A stretch of 52,223 bases of DNA, from the NCBI GenBank assembly GCA_964495595.1, contig CAZBWH010000014.1:1-52223 (forward strand), written 5' to 3'. The notes beneath the pieces are model-generated. The model did no database searches. It was not told where the DNA came from and saw only the letters and a program-made list of their open reading frames with translations. Source of the DNA: CALMFQ01 sp964495595 (lineage in GTDB: Bacteria; Pseudomonadota; Gammaproteobacteria; Burkholderiales; SCOH01). The position numbers were made by a program, and so were the translations under genes. This document shows positions 15,102 through 24,039 of the stretch, one piece after another (within the stretch, counting starts at the first letter, position 1; each line of letters opens with the position of its first letter).

Positions 15102-15977
15102 TCAACGGCTGGCGGCAATGGCTGCAGCAGCCGTTTCCAGATTGGCCAGGACGTTTTCGGCCAGATCGTCGAGCGTCTCGACCCGTGCATTCAGGCCGCG
15201 GGCGATATTGCCGGCGGCACGGGCGCTGAACTGTGGCTGCACGAACACCACTTTGACCTGCTCACGCTGACCGATGGCGATGATCTGAGCCAGCGTGCGC
15301 GGGCCAGGCTCCTTGCCTTCGTATTCAATCGGCAACTGCTGCAGGCCGAAGGCATCGGCAAAATAGCCCCACGACGGGTGGAACACCATGAAGCGCTTCA
15401 CCGTCGATTGGGCCAGCGATGCGCGAATTTTCTGCTCGCTGCGGTCGATGTCGCGCAGCAGCGCCGCCTTGTTCTGGCGCAGTTCGGCATGGCTGGCTGG
15501 CGGCAGGCTGCGCGCCAGTTCGCGTTCGAGGGTTGCCGCAATCAGCCGCAGATTGGCGGGGCTGGTCCACACATGCGGATCGTTGCCGCCGTGGCCGTGT
15601 GCATCGTGGTCGTGGCCCAGCTCCAGCATCGCCTCCTGCTGACGCAGCCTGATTCCGGCGCGCATATCCACCACCCTCGTACCCTGACTGCGCTGCAGCT
15701 TGCCCAGCCAGCTGGTTTCAAAACTCATGCCGGTGGCAACATACAACTGTGCCTTGGCCAATTGCGCCACCTGCGCCGGGGTCGGCTCGAAGGTGTGCGG
15801 ATCTTTGCCGCCGCTGACTAGACTGCTGACCGTCACCCAGCGCCCGCCGATTCGCTCCAGCAGATATTTCTGTGGCAGCACACTCACCGCCACCGGCAAT
15901 GGCGACGTTGCGCCGTAGGCCGGCAAGGCAAACAGTGGCAGCAGACGCAGCAGCAGGCGGAGGATGAACGGTGGCAT
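15102..15977 (-). CDS. znuA: Zinc ABC transporter substrate-binding protein
   Basis: A periplasmic cluster A-I metal-binding protein. From ATG 15977 it has 291 residues with a typical signal peptide (leucine-rich core, probable cleavage after PAYGA at about 23). Metal ligands are visible as H61 in KDPHTFEP, H135 in DPHVW and a later histidine in VFHPSWGYF. A histidine/aspartate-rich loop (residues about 121-130) marks it as zinc rather than manganese specific. An ATG at 16058 is also in frame but would bury the signal peptide behind 27 extra residues; the 15977 start has no clear ribosome site, so some doubt remains. Confidence 0.92.
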   Translation of the reverse strand: MPPFILRLLLRLLPLFALPAYGATSPLPVAVSVLPQKYLLERIGGRWVTVSSLVSGGKDPHTFEPTPAQVAQLAKAQLYVATGMSFETSWLGKLQRSQGTRVVDMRAGIRLRQQEAMLELGHDHDAHGHGGNDPHVWTSPANLRLIAATLERELARSLPPASHAELRQNKAALLRDIDRSEQKIRASLAQSTVKRFMVFHPSWGYFADAFGLQQLPIEYEGKEPGPRTLAQIIAIGQREQVKVVFVQPQFSARAAGNIARGLNARVETLDDLAENVLANLETAAAAIAASR

Positions 15978-15983
15978 GGCGGT

Positions 15984-16018
15984 GAAATGTAATAATGTTG
16001 CAAAAACGGCCCATTGTA
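15984..16018 (-). promoter_or_regulatory. Zur-like operator and -10 element before znuA
   Basis: Read on the minus strand, TGCAACATTATTACA (16002-15988) is an imperfect inverted repeat flanked by TTTT and TTTC and resembles the AT-rich Zur boxes of proteobacteria. A -10-like TACAAT lies just upstream (16018-16013), so Zur bound with zinc would cover the transcription start. Position before znuACB supports the reading; the match is by eye only. Confidence 0.5.
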
Positions 16019-16109
16019 GCCGAAATTCTGTCTTGCCGACGGGAGAATCCTTTTCCATATTTCCAGAAGAGCGCGATCATTTGCCGCGTGAATGCCGAAT
16101 GGGGGAACC

Positions 16110-17837
16110 ATGAAACCAGATCAGCTTCTTGCCTGGTCGCTGTTACTGACGTTAAGTGCATGTACCGGGGGGGGCGGCGGTGAGGACGGAAACCGCGGCA
16201 GCACCGGGAGCACCGATACAGGAAATACTGGTGCGCCAGCGTCGGTGTTTGCGACAGAAGAGACCGATGCAGTGAAAGATGTGGCCGCGGTCTATGCGGT
16301 CGAAAAGCAGCAAGTGCTCGCTGCTTCAGTGATCACGGTCGATAGCGATACCTGGACTTTTGCCGATATCAATAATGATATTGATGATACGGACGCCTCG
16401 ACGCCAGAGATTGATGCTCACATGGTTATCGACGGCTTCCCTGACGACGGCAAGCCCGTCAACGCCACGATTCGCCTGCGCGGGCATAGCTCACGATTGG
16501 CAGAGCAGAAGTCATATCGCATCAAACTGGCCAAGGACGCCGGGTTGTGGCGTGGAGAGCAGACTTTTCAGCTAAACAAGCATCCCTGGGACGTTACCCG
16601 GCTTCGGAACAAGCTGGCGTTCGATCTGTTCCGCGACATCGCACATATTCCCAGCCTGAGAACCCAGTTCGTACGGATGCAGGTGAGCAATCTGGATCAG
16701 AAACGGGTTCAGTATGCCAACGCTGATTTTGGCTTGTTTACGCATATCGAGAAAATGGGGAAGGAGTACCTGGCCAATCGGCAGTTGCCGACCGACGGCA
16801 ATATCTACAAGGCAGAAGATTTTGATTTTACTTTCAATGACAACCTGAAGCTGGACAGCAGCGCCAATGCGGCCAGTAAATCAGCCTTCGAAACGGTGTT
16901 GAGCCTGGAGGCAGATAACAAGAATCACCAAACCCTGCTGTCAATGATTCAGGCCGTTAATGACGAGGGGACGCCTTTCGATAAGACCTTCGGCCAGTAT
17001 TTTGACAAAAGCAACTATCTGACCTGGCTGGCTTCCAGCATCTTGCTGGGAAATCGCGACACCATTAACCAGAATTTTGCCCTCTATCAGCCCAAGGCAG
17101 GCACCCGATTCTATTTCCTGCCATGGGATTATGATGGCGCCTTTAACTTTGAAGACCAGCCAGACCAGCGTAGCAAACCGCTTTATGCACCTTGGCAATT
17201 GACGCTCGCCAATTGGTGGGGTGTGCCGCTGCATCGTCGCTTTATCCAGGATGCCAGGAATCTGCAGGACTTGAAGCTAGCGGTAGATGAGCTCTATGCC
17301 AGGTATCTGACCGCAGACCAAATCAAGGCAAGACTGGATGCCTACAAGCCGCTGGTCCAGCCCCTGATTTTGGCTGATCCTGACCGTGCGCATTTGCCGC
17401 TCGCCGGTAATGCTGCCGTTGAGCAGGAATGGCAAGACGAGGTTGCACGCATCGCGACCGTACCCAAACTGAATCGGGATCGCTTCTTCAGCACGCTTGA
17501 AAACCCCATGCCATTCTGGCAAGCCGCTACTTTGCAGGCAAACGGCAGTGTGCTGTTCACCTGGGACGCTGCAGTCGACCTGCAGGGGGATTCGGTTAGC
17601 TACACCGTGGCGCTGGCCAGAACGCCCGATTTCAGCAGCCCATTGTGGCAGCGCGAAGTCAACGGCACCGACGCCAGTACCACCGGCCTGGTAGACGGCG
17701 TTTACTATCTCAAGGTTGTTGCCAGGGACAGCAAAGGCAACATCCAGGGGGGCTTTGATGTCACACGGGTCGGGCAGCAATCCTACTTTGGCGTGTATTC
17801 ATTCGAAATCAACAAGGGTAGTTTGAGTCGCCTCTAA
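16110..17837 (+). CDS. CotH kinase family lipoprotein
   Basis: A 575-residue protein starting at ATG 16110. Residues 1-18 form a lipoprotein signal (LLLTLSAC, cysteine 18), followed by a Gly/Thr/Ser-rich linker. The CotH domain spans about residues 115-450: RLRGHSSRLAEQKSYRIKL, NKHPWDVTRLRNKLAFDLF, a long YANADFGLFTHIEKMG stretch and FYFLPWDYDGAFNF. CotH proteins are atypical kinases, first known from Bacillus spore coats, and many bacteria have exported versions of unknown target. The last 110 residues resemble a fibronectin-III-like beta domain. A run of eight G (16167-16174) directly follows the lipobox codon. It overlaps the convergent nudC by 4 bases. Confidence 0.88.
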   Translation: MKPDQLLAWSLLLTLSACTGGGGGEDGNRGSTGSTDTGNTGAPASVFATEETDAVKDVAAVYAVEKQQVLAASVITVDSDTWTFADINNDIDDTDASTPEIDAHMVIDGFPDDGKPVNATIRLRGHSSRLAEQKSYRIKLAKDAGLWRGEQTFQLNKHPWDVTRLRNKLAFDLFRDIAHIPSLRTQFVRMQVSNLDQKRVQYANADFGLFTHIEKMGKEYLANRQLPTDGNIYKAEDFDFTFNDNLKLDSSANAASKSAFETVLSLEADNKNHQTLLSMIQAVNDEGTPFDKTFGQYFDKSNYLTWLASSILLGNRDTINQNFALYQPKAGTRFYFLPWDYDGAFNFEDQPDQRSKPLYAPWQLTLANWWGVPLHRRFIQDARNLQDLKLAVDELYARYLTADQIKARLDAYKPLVQPLILADPDRAHLPLAGNAAVEQEWQDEVARIATVPKLNRDRFFSTLENPMPFWQAATLQANGSVLFTWDAAVDLQGDSVSYTVALARTPDFSSPLWQREVNGTDASTTGLVDGVYYLKVVARDSKGNIQGGFDVTRVGQQSYFGVYSFEINKGSLSRL

Positions 17838-18658
17838 ACGCCTAGTCGTCCGTAAGCGATTGCCGCCTGGATCAAATGATGCGCAATGCTGATTGGGCCA
17901 GGCAGGGCAGGCAGGGCATCGGGTGAGTAGAAACCCGCGGCCTCGATTTCAACCCCGTCCGGCGCCAGCTCGCCCGCTTCGTAATCGGCAAAAAAAGCGA
18001 TCATCATCGAGTGCGGAAACGGCCAGCTCTGGCTGGCGAAGTAGCGCAGGTTGGTGACGCTGATGCCGACTTCTTCCCGCACCTCACGGTGCACGGTTTG
18101 CTCCAACGTCTCGCCGGGTTCGACAAAGCCGGCCAGCGCGCTGAACATGCCGGGCGGGAAGTGGGGCGAGCGCGCAAGCAACAGTTGATCGCCCTTGCGC
18201 ACCAGTACCATGATTGCCGGCACCAGTCGTGGGTAGGCAAGTTGGCCGCAGCTGGGGCAGACGCGGGCACGCTCGCCGGGTTTGCGTTGCGTTGGTGTGC
18301 CGCAATGGCCGCAGAACAAGTGCTCGCGCTCCCAGTTCATGATCTGGATCGCCCGGGTTGCTACGCCAAAATGTGCATCGGCGAGCTGCCCCCAGGCGTG
18401 GCGCAGATTCAGGCTGCGGTATTGATCCGGCAGCGGCTGGCCCGCATCCAGCTCGGCCGAAACACAATGGGTGCCATCGGCAAACTGGCCAAGATACTGG
18501 CGGCGCAGCACACTGCCGGCCAGCCCTTGCTCAAAAGGCAATTGGCCGGTGGTGCCGTCGAGCAGCAGTTGTTGCTGGTGAAAGCCGAACCACAGTACCG
18601 GGCCCGCCAGATCAGCCGGGGCTTCAACGCCGGGCGTAAAGTCGATCAGCCACTGCAT
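17834..18658 (-). CDS. nudC: NAD(H) pyrophosphatase / NAD-RNA decapping hydrolase
   Basis: A 274-residue Nudix enzyme that cleaves NADH to NMNH and AMP and removes NAD caps from RNA 5' ends. A four-cysteine zinc ribbon (CGHCG and CPSCG, about residues 116-136) precedes the Nudix box, which runs from GFVEPGE to REVREEVGI. The NudC-specific SQPWPFPxS motif is present as SQSWPFPHS, with serine in place of proline. It is the last gene of a greB-nudF-nudC unit, 1 base after the preceding stop. Confidence 0.94.
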   Translation of the reverse strand: MQWLIDFTPGVEAPADLAGPVLWFGFHQQQLLLDGTTGQLPFEQGLAGSVLRRQYLGQFADGTHCVSAELDAGQPLPDQYRSLNLRHAWGQLADAHFGVATRAIQIMNWEREHLFCGHCGTPTQRKPGERARVCPSCGQLAYPRLVPAIMVLVRKGDQLLLARSPHFPPGMFSALAGFVEPGETLEQTVHREVREEVGISVTNLRYFASQSWPFPHSMMIAFFADYEAGELAPDGVEIEAAGFYSPDALPALPGPISIAHHLIQAAIAYGRLGV

Positions 18659-18659
18659 G

Positions 18660-19220
18660 TCAGATGTCGCCGCGCAGCATCAGTTCACGCAGCCAGAACA
18701 GGCCGGCAAGGGTCTTGCTGTCGGTAATCACGCCGTTCAGCACCTTGGCGAAAGCCTCCTCTGGTGTCACGGTCAGCAGCTCGATGTATTCGCCCTCGTC
18801 GAGGTGCTTGTCACCGGCAATCAGGTCAGTGGCGAGGTAATACTCGATTCTTTCGTCGGCGTAACCGATGCAGGCGTGGCCGGTGCCCAGATGGCGCCAG
18901 CTGGCTGCGCGGTAGCCGGTTTCTTCCTGCAGCTCGCGTTGGGCGGTAGCCAGCGGTTCTTCGCCAGGGTCGATCTTGCCGGCAGGAATCTCCAGAAACT
19001 CGCGCTGCAAGGCGTAACGGAACTGTTTTTCCAGCAGCAGCCTGCCGTCCGGCAGCAAGGCCAGAATCGCTACCGCGCCGGGGTGGCGGATGTATTCACG
19101 GGTCGCCGTGCCGCCATCTGGCAGGCGGACAGTATCTTGCCGGACTTTCAGAAATACGCCACTGAAGGCTTCGCGGCTGTCCAGACAGGTCTCAAACTTG
19201 GGAGGAGTAGGGGTAGTCAT
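18660..19220 (-). CDS. nudF: Nudix hydrolase, ADP-ribose pyrophosphatase type
   Basis: A 186-residue Nudix protein with the box running from GKIDPGEE to RELQEETGY (about residues 80-102), preceded by EKQFRYALQREFLEIPAG, the context typical of ADP-ribose pyrophosphatases. It would hydrolyse ADP-ribose to AMP and ribose 5-phosphate. It overlaps the 3' end of greB by 4 bases and precedes nudC, so two NAD-metabolite hydrolases are cotranscribed with a transcription elongation factor. Confidence 0.88.
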   Translation of the reverse strand: MTTPTPPKFETCLDSREAFSGVFLKVRQDTVRLPDGGTATREYIRHPGAVAILALLPDGRLLLEKQFRYALQREFLEIPAGKIDPGEEPLATAQRELQEETGYRAASWRHLGTGHACIGYADERIEYYLATDLIAGDKHLDEGEYIELLTVTPEEAFAKVLNGVITDSKTLAGLFWLRELMLRGDI

Positions 19221-19777
19221 TGCGGGTCCAGCGAGCGGTAAACAATGTCGAGCACTTCCAGTTCTTCCACACCGCCGGGGGTGCGCAGATACACCGTATC
19301 GCCCACCCGGCTTTTCAGCAGGGCCCGCGAGATCGGCGAGACCCAGCTGACGTGGTTGCGGGTCGGATTGATTTCATCCATCCCGACAATGGTCACCGTG
19401 GTTTCGTCGCCATCGTCATTGCAATAAGTCACGGTAGCGCCGAAAAACACCTGCTCCGGGTTTTGAGTTTCCGGATCAACCACTTCGGCAAACTCCAGCC
19501 GCTTGGTGAGAAAACGGATCCGCCGGTCGATTTCACGCAGCCGGCGTTTGCCGTAAATGTAATCACCGTTTTCCGAGCGGTCGCCATTCGAGGCCGCCCA
19601 GGACACAATACCGACGACCTCCGGCCGCTCCTTCTTCACCAGTTGGGTCAGCTCGTCGCGTAGCTGGCGGTGGCCAGTTGGCGTCATGTAATTCCGGCTG
19701 CCGGCTGGGATTTTCAGCTCGGCGGGCAGCTCGTTTTCATCATCTTGCTCAGATTCACGGACAAAGGCTTTGTTCAT
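19217..19777 (-). CDS. greB: Transcription elongation factor GreB
   Basis: A 186-residue GreA/GreB family protein that enters the RNA polymerase secondary channel and stimulates cleavage of backtracked RNA. The N-terminal coiled coil starts at MTPTGHRQLRDEL (about residue 31) and carries the acidic tip in NGDRSENGDYIYGKRRLREID. The GreB-type C-terminal domain follows, with FGATVTY and the tail SPISRALLKSRVGD. The 30-residue N-terminal extension is acidic. The start at 19777 is preferred because the longer in-frame extension runs through the upstream terminator region. Confidence 0.94.
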   Translation of the reverse strand: MNKAFVRESEQDDENELPAELKIPAGSRNYMTPTGHRQLRDELTQLVKKERPEVVGIVSWAASNGDRSENGDYIYGKRRLREIDRRIRFLTKRLEFAEVVDPETQNPEQVFFGATVTYCNDDGDETTVTIVGMDEINPTRNHVSWVSPISRALLKSRVGDTVYLRTPGGVEELEVLDIVYRSLDPQ

Positions 19778-19876
19778 GACACGCTCATTCAGCAGTCTAG
19801 GCAGGAGATTGTACAAAAACCGTGTCTGGGTGGGCAGAAATTGGCAGCCGGCCGGTCTGCAACAACCCCAAATGCA

Positions 19877-19900
19877 ACAGGCCGCCAAGCGGCGGCCTGT
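19877..19900 (-). terminator. Intrinsic terminator of the minus-strand chemotaxis arm
   Basis: ACAGGCCGCC and GGCGGCCTGT form a perfect 10-bp stem with a 4-base loop. On the minus strand the stem is followed by TGCATTTGGGGTTGTT, a moderately T-rich tail. It lies 24 bases after the stop of the EAL/HDOD gene and separates that transcript from greB. Confidence 0.75.
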
Positions 19901-19923
19901 CCGGAGAAAGCCATGGCTCTGGT

Positions 19924-21141
19924 TCAGACGCCCAGCTCTTCCACCCACGCCAGCGCAGAAATATGGTCACGGTTAAGCATTTCCGGAGTAATGTGCAACT
20001 GCTCTGCCAGTGGCCGGACATTGGCCATCGCCGGGTCTTCACAAGCTTCGGCCAACTCGAGGAATGGCCCGTACATGCCCGTGCGATGCAACAGGGCCTC
20101 ACTAACCGCATCAGGCAGCAGCAGGTTTTCCAGGATTTTCTCCATCGGCATCTCCAGCATGACATCCAGCAGCGAGAAGACGCCCACCACAAACAGGTTG
20201 TCGCGATCCTGTCCTTCAAGGAAGTGCTGGCCAAACAGCTCAACCAGACGGCCACGGGTAACGGCGGTTTTCATCAGCGCCGGTGGTGTGGCATTTTCCG
20301 CACCGGCAGTAACCAGCAGCAGGGTCAGCCAGCGGTAAAGCTTCTGGTAACCCAATATCGTCACTGCATGGCGGAATGAATGAATTTCGCACGAGAGGCC
20401 AAAGCCGGCCGAATTGATGTACCGCAACAGCTTGAATGACAGGGCGACATCCCGCTTCAGCGCGTTTTCAATGTCCCTGATCTCGGCATTGTTGCGCAAC
20501 ATGTTCAGCAGGTTGAGAATGTTGGCGTAAGCCGGATTGATGACCTTGGCGGTCAGGGTTTCCGGGTGTGCAAAATAATAACCCTGGAAGCAATCGAAAC
20601 CCAGATCCCAGCAGGTCTTGAATTCATCCTTGGTTTCCACCTTCTCCGCCACCTGCATCACCGGGAAGCGGCGCAGGTCTTTGGATATCTGGCCAATTTT
20701 GCCCAGGCCGACTTCCTGAATGTCAACCTTGACGTAATTGGCCACTTCCAGGAATGGAGCGTTTTCCGGCGACATGACAAAGTCGTCCAGCGCAATGCCG
20801 AATCCCTGGCTGCGCAGTTCACGGGCACGCTGCAGCAGCTCGGGCGTCGCCTGGACGGATTCAACGATTTCCAGCACCACCCGCTGCGGATGCAGCAACT
20901 CCAGAAAGTTGCTTTCAAGCATGGCGTAAGCCACGTTGATAAAGGCCAGTTTGTTGCCAACCAGCCATTCGGTACCCATATTGCTCAATGTGTTGACCAA
21001 TACGTTGGTACCCGCTTGTAAATCACTGGAAAACTCGGCGGTTTCCGCAAATTGATCGAGGCGGAACAGCAGCTCGTAGCCGATGATCTGCTGTTGGCGG
21101 TTCAGGACGGGTTGTCTGCCTATAAATGCGTGATCAGCCAT
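19924..21141 (-). CDS. EAL-HDOD domain signalling protein (YuxH/CdgJ-like)
   Basis: A 405-residue cytosolic protein with an EAL-type domain (about 1-205) and a HDOD domain (about 205-400). The signature EALLR is altered to ELLFR (E23). Several metal or catalytic positions seem kept (N in AFINV, LEIVE, ALDDF, VKVDI, AEKVET, FQGYYF), but the loop-6 DFGTGYS sequence is replaced by DFVMSPE, which argues against normal phosphodiesterase activity. HDOD proteins of this architecture, such as CdgJ of Vibrio cholerae, affect flagellar motility. It is the last gene after cheA1, 61 bases downstream, and ends in a terminator. Confidence 0.9.
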   Translation of the reverse strand: MADHAFIGRQPVLNRQQQIIGYELLFRLDQFAETAEFSSDLQAGTNVLVNTLSNMGTEWLVGNKLAFINVAYAMLESNFLELLHPQRVVLEIVESVQATPELLQRARELRSQGFGIALDDFVMSPENAPFLEVANYVKVDIQEVGLGKIGQISKDLRRFPVMQVAEKVETKDEFKTCWDLGFDCFQGYYFAHPETLTAKVINPAYANILNLLNMLRNNAEIRDIENALKRDVALSFKLLRYINSAGFGLSCEIHSFRHAVTILGYQKLYRWLTLLLVTAGAENATPPALMKTAVTRGRLVELFGQHFLEGQDRDNLFVVGVFSLLDVMLEMPMEKILENLLLPDAVSEALLHRTGMYGPFLELAEACEDPAMANVRPLAEQLHITPEMLNRDHISALAWVEELGV

Positions 21142-21202
21142 GATGGTCTACTTCTGAATGAGCTTGAATAAATACAATCGACTGCCAATTGCCAAAACTG
21201 GC

Positions 21203-23200
21203 CTAGCAGATCAGCGATTGCGGCTTCAGTGCCTCGGACGTTTCTGTCGTGTCGGCATCCAGCAGGTCTTCCATGTTTAGCACCAGCACCACCGAACCAT
21301 CGCCTGACAAGGTAGCTCCGGCGATGCCGGCAGGGCGGATGTTCTGCAATGGTTTGATGACTACATCGTCGCGTCCGATGAAGCTTTCGATGGCCAGTAC
21401 GAACGAATGCTCGGCCGACTGCATCAGCACACCAAACAGCGGCCGGCGCTCTTCGGTCCAGCCAATCAGGCTGGCCAGCGAGCGTACCGACAGGATTTCG
21501 TCGCGCACGACCACGGTCGCGCGACCGGAAATTTCCTGAATCATCTCCGGGCGCAGCGGAATGATCTCGCGAACCATCGCCAGCGGTACGGCAAATGGCT
21601 GGTCGCATACCTTGACCACCAGCACCGGCAGGATCGCCAGCGTCAGTGGCAGCGAAATGCTGAACCGCGTACCTTCCCCTACCACCGACACGATGTCGAT
21701 GCGGCCATTCAGCTTTTGAATGTTGGTTTTCACCACATCCATACCGACGCCGCGGCCGGAAACGCTGGAGATCTGGTCCTTGGTCGAGAAGCCAGGCAGG
21801 AAAATCAGCTGCAGGCTCTGCTTTTCGTCCAGGCTATTGGCGGTTTCTGCGTCGATCAGGCCTTTTTCGATGGCCTTACGGCGGATGACATCTGGCCGCA
21901 TTCCCCGGCCATCGTCGGAAATCTCGATCAGGATGTGATCGCCCACCTGAGTGGCCGTCAGCTGCACCAGTGCCTTGGGGGGCTTGCCGGCCGCCATGCG
22001 GTCTTCCGTCGTCTCGATCCCGTGATCCACGGCATTACGCACCAAGTGCACCAGAGGATCGTTCAGATCCTCAATCATGGTCTTGTCGAGCTCGGTTTCT
22101 TCGCCTGTAATGACCAGCTCGACATCCTTGCCCAGTTGGCGTGCCAGGTCTCTCGCCAGGCGCGGGTATTTCTGGAATAGCCGCCCCACCGGCTGCATAC
22201 GCGTTTTCATCACGGCGTTTTGCAGATCGGAGACCAGCAAGTCAAGCTGGCTGACGGCTTCATCCATGGCCCGGAGCGTGTTGGCATCGGTGCGGCCGGC
22301 CAGGATATCGGAGCGCAGGGTGGTCAGCCGGTTTTTGGTCAGGCCGATTTCACCGGAGAGGTTCAACACCTGATCCAGCCGCACCGTGTCGATACGGATG
22401 GTGGTTTCCTGAGTCGCCAGCTGCTGGGGGGCGGCTGTCTTGGGCGCCGGAGCGGCCGTGCGCGGTGGCGCCAGATCGGCTACCGGGGAAGGCTGGGCAG
22501 CGGGTGCAGCATGGGCCGGCGGCAGGGCGCTGATGGCTGCGGCTGGCTCGATCACATGCGCCGCTGCAGGCTGAGACGCCACTGGCGCTGAGGGTGCTGC
22601 GGGCTGCGTGGCGACTGCCGGCGCTGCGACAGCTGCCGGTGTGGCGATTGGTTCGCCGAGCAACACCTTGTAGAGCGTTCCCCAATCCGGCTCACTGGCG
22701 CCCGGCTGATGGGTCGATAGTGGCCCGGTTGCCGCCGAAGCCGCCACAGGGGCTGCTGGAGCGGGTGGCGGTGCGGCGGCGGGGGCGGGGGCGGGGGCGA
22801 CTTGCAGGTTGCCCGCCAGCGCAGCTTCCAGGCGGGCGATGATCTCAGGGTCCGCCGGGCCGGGTACCCGCGCTTGCGCCAGATAACCAAACATGTCGCG
22901 GACGACGGCAGTGGCGGCAAGGATGACATCCAGCAACTCGGGGGTGAGCGGAATTTCTGAGTTACGCAACTTGTCGAACAGGTTTTCCGTTCGGTGGCAC
23001 AGGCTGACCAGGCTATCGACGTTCAGAAAGCCCGCGCCACCCTTGATGGTGTGAAAGCCGCGAAAGATATCATTCAGCAACCCCTTGTCGTTGGGGCGCT
23101 TTTCCAGCTCGACCAGCTTGTTGTCGACTTCCGACAACAGTTCGGAGGCTTCTGTGAGGAAGTCCTGCAGCAGGTCTTCCATCCCGGCGAAATCACTCAT
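21203..23200 (-). CDS. cheA: Chemotaxis histidine kinase CheA (first copy)
   Basis: A 665-residue CheA. The HPt domain has the phosphorylated H50 in FRGFHTIKGGAGF. An Ala/Pro-rich linker of about 130 residues replaces a recognisable CheY-binding P2 domain, with a short conserved-looking island (EPDWGTLYKVLLGEPI). Dimerisation (LDQVLNLSGEIGLTKNRL), ATPase (LVHLVRNAVDHGIE, DDGRGM, GRGVGMDVVKTNI) and CheW-like P5 domains follow. It phosphorylates CheY and CheB in receptor arrays. It is encoded directly after cheY-cheZ, the order typical of polar-flagellum (F6-type) systems. Confidence 0.95.
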   Translation of the reverse strand: MSDFAGMEDLLQDFLTEASELLSEVDNKLVELEKRPNDKGLLNDIFRGFHTIKGGAGFLNVDSLVSLCHRTENLFDKLRNSEIPLTPELLDVILAATAVVRDMFGYLAQARVPGPADPEIIARLEAALAGNLQVAPAPAPAAAPPPAPAAPVAASAATGPLSTHQPGASEPDWGTLYKVLLGEPIATPAAVAAPAVATQPAAPSAPVASQPAAAHVIEPAAAISALPPAHAAPAAQPSPVADLAPPRTAAPAPKTAAPQQLATQETTIRIDTVRLDQVLNLSGEIGLTKNRLTTLRSDILAGRTDANTLRAMDEAVSQLDLLVSDLQNAVMKTRMQPVGRLFQKYPRLARDLARQLGKDVELVITGEETELDKTMIEDLNDPLVHLVRNAVDHGIETTEDRMAAGKPPKALVQLTATQVGDHILIEISDDGRGMRPDVIRRKAIEKGLIDAETANSLDEKQSLQLIFLPGFSTKDQISSVSGRGVGMDVVKTNIQKLNGRIDIVSVVGEGTRFSISLPLTLAILPVLVVKVCDQPFAVPLAMVREIIPLRPEMIQEISGRATVVVRDEILSVRSLASLIGWTEERRPLFGVLMQSAEHSFVLAIESFIGRDDVVIKPLQNIRPAGIAGATLSGDGSVVLVLNMEDLLDADTTETSEALKPQSLIC

Positions 23201-23229
23201 TGTGGGTGTCCTTGTCGAGTCACTGGCAA

Positions 23230-24027
23230 TCAGAAGCCGAGGCTTTCCAGCAGGTCATCAACCTGTTCCTGGCTGGTTACCACGTCGGTTCGGCCTTCGG
23301 CAGAAATGACCGGGCCATTCATCAGGCCGGTATCGGCCCGCTTGTTGGGTGACGAGAATTCAACCAGGAAAGAAAGCAGATGGCCCTCCATATCCTTGGC
23401 CATGGTAATGATCTTTTTTATCACCTGGCCGGTAAGGTCCTGGAAGTCCTGTGCCATCATGATTTCCAGCAGTTGGGCACTGGTTTCCTTGCTGTGGTTT
23501 TGAACGGTACCAAAGTATCCGCGGGTATCGGTTACCAGAGTCTTGAATTCATCCACCGACAATTTCTTGTCGAACAAGGCCTGCCAGCGGGCAGCAAGTT
23601 CTTCGGTGTTCGATTGCAGCTTGTCCTGCAGCGGCATGGCCGCATCCACTGCATTCAGCGCCCGCTCGGCGGCCTGCTCCATCAGGGTGGAAATATAGGC
23701 CAGACGCTCGCGGGCATCGGGGATCACCGATGCCGCCTCTTCCAGCGATTTGTCGTAGCCCAGTTCGCGCAAAGTGTCATGCAGCTTGCGGGTCAGGTGG
23801 CCGATTTTCGAGAACATGCTGTTCGCCGGTTCGGGAAAATCTTCCAGATTGCCAAAAGCTGCCATGTCATCCATTGGCGCACTGGTCACGGGGACGGCAG
23901 GGGGCGGGGCGGCAGGGGCCGCATCTGCTGTGGTGGTTGCCGGGCCACCATTATTGGCTTTGACAATGCTGTCAAACAGGGCTTCCAGATCGTCCGAATC
24001 GCCGCTTTCCAGAGTCGCGTTGCTCAC
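23230..24027 (-). CDS. cheZ: CheY-P phosphatase CheZ
   Basis: A 265-residue CheZ. The phosphatase motif MAQDFQDLTGQVI contains the acid/amide pair D197 and Q201 that dephosphorylates CheY. The C-terminal QVDDLLESLGF is the amphipathic helix that docks on CheY. The first 60 residues are acidic and Ala/Pro-rich. It lies between cheY (12 bases upstream) and cheA1 (29 bases downstream). Confidence 0.95.
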   Translation of the reverse strand: MSNATLESGDSDDLEALFDSIVKANNGGPATTTADAAPAAPPPAVPVTSAPMDDMAAFGNLEDFPEPANSMFSKIGHLTRKLHDTLRELGYDKSLEEAASVIPDARERLAYISTLMEQAAERALNAVDAAMPLQDKLQSNTEELAARWQALFDKKLSVDEFKTLVTDTRGYFGTVQNHSKETSAQLLEIMMAQDFQDLTGQVIKKIITMAKDMEGHLLSFLVEFSSPNKRADTGLMNGPVISAEGRTDVVTSQEQVDDLLESLGF

Positions 24028-24039
24028 GGTTGTCTCCTG

